Source: Skeletonema tropicum
Lineage: Eukaryota > Bacillariophyta > Thalassiosirophyceae > Thalassiosirales > Thalassiosiraceae
DNA: 64,000 bases
NCBI GenBank assembly: GCA_037178625.1
Contig: CM074137.1
Span: forward strand, 1,488,001 to 1,552,000
Direction: 5' to 3'
Both the position numbers and the translations under genes were made by a program. Positions 57,325-64,000 of this stretch are shown here, in pieces. The stretch's first letter is position 1; each line of letters opens with the position of its first letter. Under the pieces are notes generated by a model. The model was not told the origin of the DNA and searched no databases. It saw only the letters and a list, made by a program, of their open reading frames with translations.

Positions 57325-58389
57325 CTAAATCGATTCATCAGGATACTCGTCGTACCCATCATTATTCCAAGCCATCTCATCATCGTAATATGCACATAGA
57401 TCATCGTACTTGCTGTCTGGCATCCAGTGACTTCTGTCAGAGCAGCATGAAATTATCGGCAATAATGCATCGTCCAATTCATCTTCATCTCTTGCCGAGT
57501 GAAGCACAACTTCCACGGCAGGATGTTGCAATGCAAACGTAAGGCAATCTGCAGTAGTGACAGTTGGAGAAGCTGTTCTTTGAAGTCCATTCCAACGAGT
57601 TGTAGTAAATGCTATAACAGGAATATCGTTCTCGAGCGCTACTGGGAAGGAGATGGTTTCGGCTGCTTTTCGGTGGCTCATACTGTATCTCAACATTATT
57701 GCATCCAATATGGCTGCACCAGCAAGTGCACGTCCAACTTTATGGGAATGAGTAGAGGCCATCACGTAGCGAACTTTATTTTCTCTTACGTAAGAATGCA
57801 CATGATCTATTGCAATTTGTAGTTCTTTTCCCAATTGTGTTTCAGAATCCAATTCATCGGGGCATACATATTCAAGAACAAAACCATCAATATATTCGCC
57901 GCCACAGAAAGCTAGAGCATCATTGAGTCGTTGGTCAAGTGCAGCCGGAGAGCGTTCTGTACCACCAGATGCAAAGAATATATCTCTTCGGGCATTAGGA
58001 TTGTCAAATGATTGAGATACTCCCTCGAGAAAAAGCGGGTATCGATGTGGATTGTAATAAAAATAAAAAGGTGCCCCTCTGTTATTATCAGACTTTTGTA
58101 GCATATCTCGGTACTTGAGAGGGATGTATTCTGATTGTGTCGATCTTGCTGCTCCACCCAAGGCATATCGGCAAACTGGTTTACCAGATGCAGTGAGCAA
58201 TTTCTCAGTATACATGCGGACATTTTTGTTGGAATCACCTCCTCCCGATGCCATCATAATATACGCAGCAGAAGATCGGTGCGATTGTGTAGACACGGTA
58301 TGGCTAACAAAGGCACTACAGCTGCTCCTGTCGTCTAGAAGAGCAAATGGGACAAGAATGCCCCAGTGAGGAAGGCCAAATAAACGCAT
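57325..58389 (-). CDS. Aldo/keto reductase-like protein, arm 2
   Basis: 354 residues, matching 33585-34646. It differs by Leu for Phe at residue 3, one inserted residue (AAYIMMASG for AALMMASG), Lys for Tyr in GGDSNKN and some others. All parts of the predicted barrel are kept. Confidence 0.6.
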   Translation of the reverse strand: MRLFGLPHWGILVPFALLDDRSSCSAFVSHTVSTQSHRSSAAYIMMASGGGDSNKNVRMYTEKLLTASGKPVCRYALGGAARSTQSEYIPLKYRDMLQKSDNNRGAPFYFYYNPHRYPLFLEGVSQSFDNPNARRDIFFASGGTERSPAALDQRLNDALAFCGGEYIDGFVLEYVCPDELDSETQLGKELQIAIDHVHSYVRENKVRYVMASTHSHKVGRALAGAAILDAIMLRYSMSHRKAAETISFPVALENDIPVIAFTTTRWNGLQRTASPTVTTADCLTFALQHPAVEVVLHSARDEDELDDALLPIISCCSDRSHWMPDSKYDDLCAYYDDEMAWNNDGYDEYPDESI

Positions 58390-58733
58390 GATGTTGTCAA
58401 ATACTATATTTAGAACATGTTGCTTCTGCTAGCTTCTGCTGCTTTTCCTTGCGCGTAGTATTTGCTTGTGGCTGGTTGCTGGTCGCTTTGCTCTTCGCAC
58501 TTTGCACTTCATTTTGACCTGACTATTGACACCTCCCGATACGACACAAGTTTGTCTCGATCTCTCTATCGGAACTGGTAGACATGTTACATTTTGGGTA
58601 CCGAGTTGGATTTACAATGTAGAGAAAAGAGAACCAAAATCATTCAGGATGAGAAGCCAAACTTGCTTAAAAATCAGGATCTACTACATAACAAACCAAC
58701 CACCAACCACGCAAGCAACTATAATCTAATAAC
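58390..58733. other. Divergent promoter, aldo/keto and NIPA-like genes, arm 2
   Basis: About 340 bp. Strongly diverged from 33232-33584 by several indels and substitutions, more than any other shared stretch. No gene. Confidence 0.4.
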
Positions 58734-59624
58734 ATGACTGCCGCTTTAGTAGTTGTGATATGCAGTCTCACTCTTTCTCTGGGTGCAGCTGTAGCGGTCA
58801 ATGTTCAAAAATTGAGCATGAATCGGGAAGAGAAGGGTAGGCTACCCTTCATGCAGCCTTTGTGGCTAATGGGGATGGCTGTTATTGTTGTCGACGCAAT
58901 AGGAGACTTTGTATTTATCAGCATGGCACCCCAATCAATGTTGGCTCCGCTGGGCTCATTGAGTTTGGGATGGAATGTGATTCTAGCACCCTTTTTTCAT
59001 CGAGACGAACGAGTTACGACAACAACAGTGATTGCAACAGCGGTTATCTATGTTGGAACAATCATATCCATCCTCCATGCAGCATCATCAACACCGACTT
59101 ACAATTTAGAAAGGATAAAAGAGCTCGCCAGGAACGTATACTTCATACAGTACCTTGTGTTGACTGTGGCAATTCAGTGCACATTGATCCTTCACGGAAA
59201 AAGAAAAAGATTTGGAATGTTGCATTTTACTGCATTAGCAGGTTCATTAGGAGGTGAAACACTCATCTTTGCCAAGACAAGTTCAGAGCTTGTGAAAAAT
59301 GCAGTACTGAAAGGAGAAATTGATGACTTGAGGAATCCTATCTCAATTTTAGCTATAATCATGACAATTGTGACAGCTCTGGGTCAACTGCATGTTCTGA
59401 ATACGGGTCTTGCAAAATTTGAAGCATTGATAGTGGTTCCTGTCTACCAAACGTTCTTAAATGCCTTTGCAATCACCGGCGGGCTCGTATTCTTCCAAGA
59501 GTATCGTGCTATGAGCAAGAAGGATACAACAATGTATTCCATTGGCTTGATCATAACCCTTTTTGGCGTCAAGATGCTAGTCCAACAGCGCAGAAAAAGC
59601 TTGCTTCCTTCTCATGTCGAGTGA
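58734..59624 (+). CDS. NIPA-type Mg2+ transporter-like protein, arm 2
   Basis: 296 residues; one replacement seen (Gly for Ala in TALGQLHVL). Otherwise as 32341-33231. The start MTAALVVVICSLTL is confirmed by the upstream context in both arms. Confidence 0.85.
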   Translation: MTAALVVVICSLTLSLGAAVAVNVQKLSMNREEKGRLPFMQPLWLMGMAVIVVDAIGDFVFISMAPQSMLAPLGSLSLGWNVILAPFFHRDERVTTTTVIATAVIYVGTIISILHAASSTPTYNLERIKELARNVYFIQYLVLTVAIQCTLILHGKRKRFGMLHFTALAGSLGGETLIFAKTSSELVKNAVLKGEIDDLRNPISILAIIMTIVTALGQLHVLNTGLAKFEALIVVPVYQTFLNAFAITGGLVFFQEYRAMSKKDTTMYSIGLIITLFGVKMLVQQRRKSLLPSHVE

Positions 59625-59700
59625 TGCATATGAATATGATGAAGAAGCAAGGTTCAAATGTTTATAAATCCAAACAACAAAGTTGGCCGATACTATTGTA

Positions 59701-62157
59701 TTATAATGAGTTATTCACTTTGAACTGCTCATCACATGCAATTGGACTTTCCATCGTAAATACGTATCGGCAAGTCTCGGGCTCATCCGCGGATAAAATC
59801 TTTGTAGACTGTCCACAAGTCACACTGACTTCTGCCGATCGCACCGGACCATTCCAGCATTTCGTTCCTCTATCCCATTTCAGTGTCCGATGACCATCTT
59901 CCATTATCACTTTGTCCCAAGAACCAAGATGTGTTCCTCCACCTTTCTGTCCAATGTCTCGCTGGGTTGCTTTTCCAAAGATGCACACTTCATACTCGTA
60001 TTTGCCAGACTCAATGTTGTGACAACTATCGCGCATAGTGAAGAGTTCGCCATCTACGCCATATTTTGAAGCATCGCTGCTACGAAGCTCTTCCACCAAT
60101 TTTGTCAATTCTCGTCTTGTTGATGCTAACTTTCTATCTAAATCGTCTACTGTCTTCTTTGCGTTTGTCAAGTCTTCAGGCATACGCAACGATTCCATAG
60201 CTGCAAAGAATGGCGATAATTCATCATCAGATGTGCGAACCTGAGGTTCATAGTACGCATAATATCCATCTGGAACACTTAATGGAAACTCAATATCCGT
60301 CTCTTCGTCTTCCTTTCCAGAGCAAACTCCAACGGCATCGACACGCTGAGAGCATCTGCGTTCGGCTGCTGCTACAATGATAGGTGGTGGATACGACTTC
60401 TCTCCATCTTGAGTAACCAATGTGACAGGCGGGCACCAGGTAGACCAAGGTGTGACATCCGAACAAGTTTGTTCACTTCCGTCTTCTTTTCGTTGATCAG
60501 ATGGAAATGTTAAAGTGTAAATGACCTCAGCAATATCTTCTGACGACAGTTTACTGTGATACATTGTCATGATGGCTAAATGTTGCAACTTGTCCACATC
60601 CGAACTACCATTCTCAATAAGTGCAGCGACGAACCTAGCTGCAGATCTTGCAGAGGTTTCTCCCCGATCAATATTACCGAGTCGTTTGGAGATTGTCGAT
60701 CGAGCCATACTTAGTGCCATTGGATCCACATTATTGTCAGATGCTCCATCGTCTGATGCTGAATCTTCTCCTTCTTCTTCTACTGTATCTGCGTCTGCAT
60801 TGTCATCAGTTGTAGAAGCAGCAAGAAGTGCTCTTCCGTGCTCTTTGAATGCATCTCGAACAGCACTTAGTGGTAATTTGTCCATCAAGAATTTCATTGT
60901 AGCATTGTCGCCTTCATTCTTGTCGTTGCCGTCATCTTCAATATCTTGTTCGTTAATGTAATCTCCCGCGTCATCCATGTAATCATCGTCATGATAATCG
61001 TGCCAATCGTCATCATACTCATCATCCATATCCGGCTCTGGTTGTGAAATCTTGACACGATGATTAGTAGAAGAGGAAGAGGAGGACTTCTTCATCGCCC
61101 TATTCTTCCTTGTTGTTGAATCACTTTTAGTATCCTTCCCTTCAAGTCGAAGAATCAATTTTTCAGCATAGTTTGCTATCGAATCTTCCATTTCTGCAGT
61201 AAAGACTTGAAACGATGGCAATAATTGTCCGTCACCATCATCATCATTATCGTCCCATAATATCCCCATGTCCAAACTTGCTCTATCCAATGGAAGACAT
61301 CTTCCATTCACAACTTGATCTTTAGATGCCTCTCCTGACAATTGACACAATGACGTAATCAACAATCCCAACTTGTGCACATCCCTACCATCATGTTGGT
61401 TGGTCACAATCTCATTGAGTGTCGAATGACCCAACACACCCTCTACAGCCACTGTCCACTCCCTCACAAGTTCGTTCCGTTTCTCACTCAATACCCCTTT
61501 GGCATCATTCACCTGCCGTTCCAAATTCACCACATCCCTCTTCTCCACCCTCTCAATGTTATGTTGCAATTCCTCTTTGTATTGTTGAAACTCTCGAATG
61601 GACGATTGTCGTCCACGTGACCCCAATGTATAATCTTGCTGTAGTTTTTGACGTGCCTCCCGTTCTGCGGCTAGAACTGTATCACAAACATCGTCACAGG
61701 TTGTAGTAGTGCTGTGTGATGATGGTTGTTCATCGGCACCATCGCAACAGTCACAAATTCCATCGTTGATACGTGAGGGAGGGAGGTGTAGCGATGGTTG
61801 TTGTGGACATGTAAACATAATGTTGGTATTACTAGTACTACTACTGTGCAGTGATGATGATGATGATGATGGAGGTATACCTGCCCACATCCCATCCATC
61901 GATCCAGAACAAGCACCCGTTTCAAGCTCATCTGATCCATCCAATGGACAATCGCAGTATCCGTCGTTGATTTTGTCGGGTGGAATTGTTTGTAGTTTGT
62001 TCGATCTTGTCCAGCCTGATAGGCATTGGAGAGTTCCAGGGGAAGAAGAAGCGAGGGCGGCTACATTATTATTGTGAGCGTGAATGAGTGATAGTAGGAG
62101 GAGGAAGAGGGGTAAGAGCGGCGGTCGTAGCAGCGCCATTGTCATGGCCTTGGTCAT
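59701..62157 (-). CDS. PRKCSH: Glucosidase II beta subunit, arm 2
   Basis: 818 residues from ATG 62157. It lacks one Asn (MTKAMTM versus MTNKAMTM) and differs in the acidic region (EEEGEDSASDDGASDNN versus EVEGDSASEDSEVSDNN) and in a few other residues. Cysteine modules and MRH domain are unchanged. The MITE at 62333-62661 sits about 175 bp upstream of its start, in the promoter or 5' UTR. Confidence 0.93.
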   Translation of the reverse strand: MTKAMTMALLRPPLLPLFLLLLSLIHAHNNNVAALASSSPGTLQCLSGWTRSNKLQTIPPDKINDGYCDCPLDGSDELETGACSGSMDGMWAGIPPSSSSSSLHSSSTSNTNIMFTCPQQPSLHLPPSRINDGICDCCDGADEQPSSHSTTTTCDDVCDTVLAAEREARQKLQQDYTLGSRGRQSSIREFQQYKEELQHNIERVEKRDVVNLERQVNDAKGVLSEKRNELVREWTVAVEGVLGHSTLNEIVTNQHDGRDVHKLGLLITSLCQLSGEASKDQVVNGRCLPLDRASLDMGILWDDNDDDGDGQLLPSFQVFTAEMEDSIANYAEKLILRLEGKDTKSDSTTRKNRAMKKSSSSSSTNHRVKISQPEPDMDDEYDDDWHDYHDDDYMDDAGDYINEQDIEDDGNDKNEGDNATMKFLMDKLPLSAVRDAFKEHGRALLAASTTDDNADADTVEEEGEDSASDDGASDNNVDPMALSMARSTISKRLGNIDRGETSARSAARFVAALIENGSSDVDKLQHLAIMTMYHSKLSSEDIAEVIYTLTFPSDQRKEDGSEQTCSDVTPWSTWCPPVTLVTQDGEKSYPPPIIVAAAERRCSQRVDAVGVCSGKEDEETDIEFPLSVPDGYYAYYEPQVRTSDDELSPFFAAMESLRMPEDLTNAKKTVDDLDRKLASTRRELTKLVEELRSSDASKYGVDGELFTMRDSCHNIESGKYEYEVCIFGKATQRDIGQKGGGTHLGSWDKVIMEDGHRTLKWDRGTKCWNGPVRSAEVSVTCGQSTKILSADEPETCRYVFTMESPIACDEQFKVNNSL

Positions 62158-62332
62158 GGTGGTTTTATGTTTTTGTGAGAGCGAAGGTCGGATGTGGAAT
62201 TGCGATCCGGACGCAAACTGGACCCTGGACTTTTTGTCCAAAAGTCTGTCGTGCCTTTCCGCCTTTGCCTTTCTCCTTTCTTCGCCCCCCTCACCAGCCA
62301 CTTCGAAAATCAACAACACAAAGATCTGAAAT

Positions 62333-62661
62333 AAAGGCCGTGCGCCGCGCCAAAATCTTCGTTTTTTGGAACCGGAGCCTTTTTTCAATTTTATTTGGCA
62401 GGCCATCAGCCATCAAAGCTAGTACCAAGCTAGAGAGCACCTTCAAATGCATATCTCGACGAAAATATAAGGCTTCACCACCTGCCCCTCAGTATATATA
62501 CTCTCATAATAGTCACCTAAAGGATAGTATCTCGGGACAAGCATGTAAACCACTTCCCTGAAACTTAATTTTGGCCACCATGGCCCAAAGCTAGAGCATT
62601 TCACTAACAAAAAAATTGCGGGAAAGGCTCCGGTTCCAAAAAATCGACGCGCACGGCCTTT
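62333..62661. mobile_element. MITE with terminal inverted repeats, arm 2 only
   Basis: 329 bp with no coding capacity. It starts AAAGGCCGTGCGC and ends with its exact reverse complement. A second inverted pair (TTTTTTGGAACCGGAGCC, 18 bp, with 1 bp less at the right end) lies just inside. AT dinucleotides flank it (62331-62332, 62662-62663), and the matching place in arm 1 has a single AT and no element, so the empty site is seen directly. Arrangement and size fit a non-autonomous DNA transposon. The superfamily is unclear; a 2-bp AT target is not the TA of Tc1/mariner. Confidence 0.88.
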
Positions 62662-63139
62662 ATCGTCGCATAAAATGATGGTGGTGATGGTTTTGATGCA
62701 ACACTATTGAGGAGATCAACGCTGCAACAAATATAATACATCCGTAAGTGTAACTTGAGAATAATTCATTGGTCTACTGTTACGGTCTGTATGCTGGCGG
62801 ATCTGCAAGAATATCTGTGAACACATCAAAATACGAAAAAAGGCGGATGAAGAGAAACTCATCTTATCCTAAGGGTCCGAGACGTGTCGGAGCGTCGTTG
62901 ACGATTCCATTTGTAATCGAGCTTTTTAACCCTGACGCCTATTGGTTCACTTATATATATGTGATGGATGTGGAGTGTTGTTGATTTGATTGATCACCTG
63001 AGAGCTACAGAGTGGGCATGTGACTCCATTAGTTGTTGCTCATTGTTGCACTCGTGCGTGATGCCAATTTAATAAATTCGTTCAACATCAATTATCTTAC
63101 CTTCGTTCTTCTCTACACACAGATACATACTAACAAACC
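62662..63139. other. Intergenic, divergent promoter of glucosidase II beta and PAM16, arm 2
   Basis: About 480 bp, matching 29160-29640 in reverse with small indels. Nothing further recognised. Confidence 0.45.
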
Positions 63140-63562
63140 ATGGCATTTGGACCACTCGGTAGAGTCGTAGCCCAGGTAGTCATCGCCGGAGTAGCCGTCC
63201 TCGCCCGTGCCATCCCCGCCGCCTACGGAGCCGCACTCGCCAACGCCCGCAAGTCCGGAGCCGACAAGGCAGCCGAAGAGGCGGCACGCAAAGGCGCCTC
63301 CTTCCTGGGCAAGGCACGTATATCCAGAGATGAGGCACTCAATGTGTTGAATCTGACCGAGGGGGAGGCCACAGCTGAGGCAATTCAGAGACAGTATGAT
63401 CGATACTTTGAGGCGAATAAGGTGGAGAAGGGGGGGAGTTTTTATTTGCAGAGTAAGATTTATCGGGCGAAGGAGTTGTTGGATGAATATGTCAAGGAGA
63501 AGAATGCGGAGATGATGAAGGAGGGGCAGAGCGGAAGTCAGGGTCAAGGCAAGGCAAAATGA
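63140..63562 (+). CDS. PAM16: Mitochondrial import motor subunit PAM16/TIM16, arm 2
   Basis: 140 residues, identical in protein to 28737-29159. The degenerate J domain is intact. Confidence 0.93.
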   Translation: MAFGPLGRVVAQVVIAGVAVLARAIPAAYGAALANARKSGADKAAEEAARKGASFLGKARISRDEALNVLNLTEGEATAEAIQRQYDRYFEANKVEKGGSFYLQSKIYRAKELLDEYVKEKNAEMMKEGQSGSQGQGKAK

Positions 63563-64000
63563 ATGTATGGACTGACTGATTGGTTCGTCTCCACTCAAGC
63601 TCAAGTCACGGCAGTAACAGCTCAGTGTCCATTTCAGATTCAATCGCTGTCACGCAAACGCGATGGCCATCATCTGTGAGTCTACCCACTACAGGATGAA
63701 ACACATCTCCCATGAAACTTTATGGTTGAGAAAAGGTGAGAAATCTATCGACTTGACGTTCCATTGTTAGGCGCCGGAATTTGACGATGACGAACAGTTA
63801 AGCTACGGCTTCAACATAACTTCCCGACTCATCGTGGGGGAACACAATATTTTTTAACTGCAATCTGAGCCTTATTTTAGCGCCTACTATTCTTCACTGT
63901 ATGCTTGTTGGAACTGAGCTTGCTAATTTATCTACTTGTCACTAATCATCATGTTTTGATGTTTCCATTTTTCTCATGCGAAGAGATTGATTAGACTCTG
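63563..64000. other. Downstream of PAM16 to window end, arm 2
   Basis: About 440 bp. Still homologous, in reverse, to about 28290-28736, with more differences toward the window end. No gene seen. Confidence 0.5.

Larger units (their letters stand above)
53407..64000 (-). repeat. Inverted-repeat arm 2 (mirror of 28.3-38.6 kb)
   Basis: Gene order and orientation mirror arm 1 exactly: coordinates of matching points add up to about 91,970 to 92,300, the drift coming from indels. The arm continues past the window end. Differences from arm 1 are scattered synonymous and replacement changes, small indels and one 331-bp insertion, the pattern expected between two alleles. Confidence 0.9.

Overview
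The window looks like nuclear DNA of a centric diatom, probably Thalassiosirales (inference). Reasons: few, short GT-AG introns; many products with a signal peptide followed by an ASAFAP-like plastid motif (mTERF, one Hsp20, three unnamed plastid proteins, a methionine sulfoxide reductase with an added Tat-type lumen signal); plant-type MGDG synthase; and a selenoprotein with a eukaryotic SECIS element.

Layout. 0-10 kb: a DUF2064 transferase, an Atg22-like transporter, and three dispersed paralogues of a RING/Sel1/MYND protein. The first paralogue is broken by a tRNA-derived SINE with a 12-bp target duplication. Between the second and third lies a split gene for a DsbA/FrnE-like protein whose CPWC active site reads UPWC (in-frame TGA), with a strong SECIS hairpin after the stop; this is the best biological find. 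10-19.4 kb: a Mediator-11-like protein, a PIH1 protein, and a 2.25-kb unit present three times in tandem, each with two divergent Hsp20 genes and (copies 2 and 3) a truncated PIH1 tail. 19.4-28.1 kb: MGDG synthase, a Nudix hydrolase, unnamed plastid proteins and an mTERF protein. 28.3-39.4 kb: PAM16, glucosidase II beta, a NIPA-type transporter, an aldo/keto reductase-like protein, an unknown, lumenal MsrA, an LRR/coiled-coil protein and complex I NDUFV1.

39.4-52.9 kb: a START-like gene, then rearranged and decayed gene pieces. A CCCH/methyltransferase gene is fused to an ABCC fragment. A 1,863-bp segment occurs twice in direct orientation. Mpp10 is split by an ABCC ATP-binding domain. An RRP46 exosome gene is frameshifted. 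Intact genes resume with dUTPase, a MORN protein and ribonucleotide reductase R2. A run of exactly 500 N (52907-53406) follows.

53.4-64 kb repeats 28.3-38.6 kb in inverted order with allele-like divergence, including a MITE present in only one arm. The arms are either a real large inverted duplication or, more likely, the second haplotype joined through a scaffold gap. All gene names come from motif recognition and were not searched against a database.
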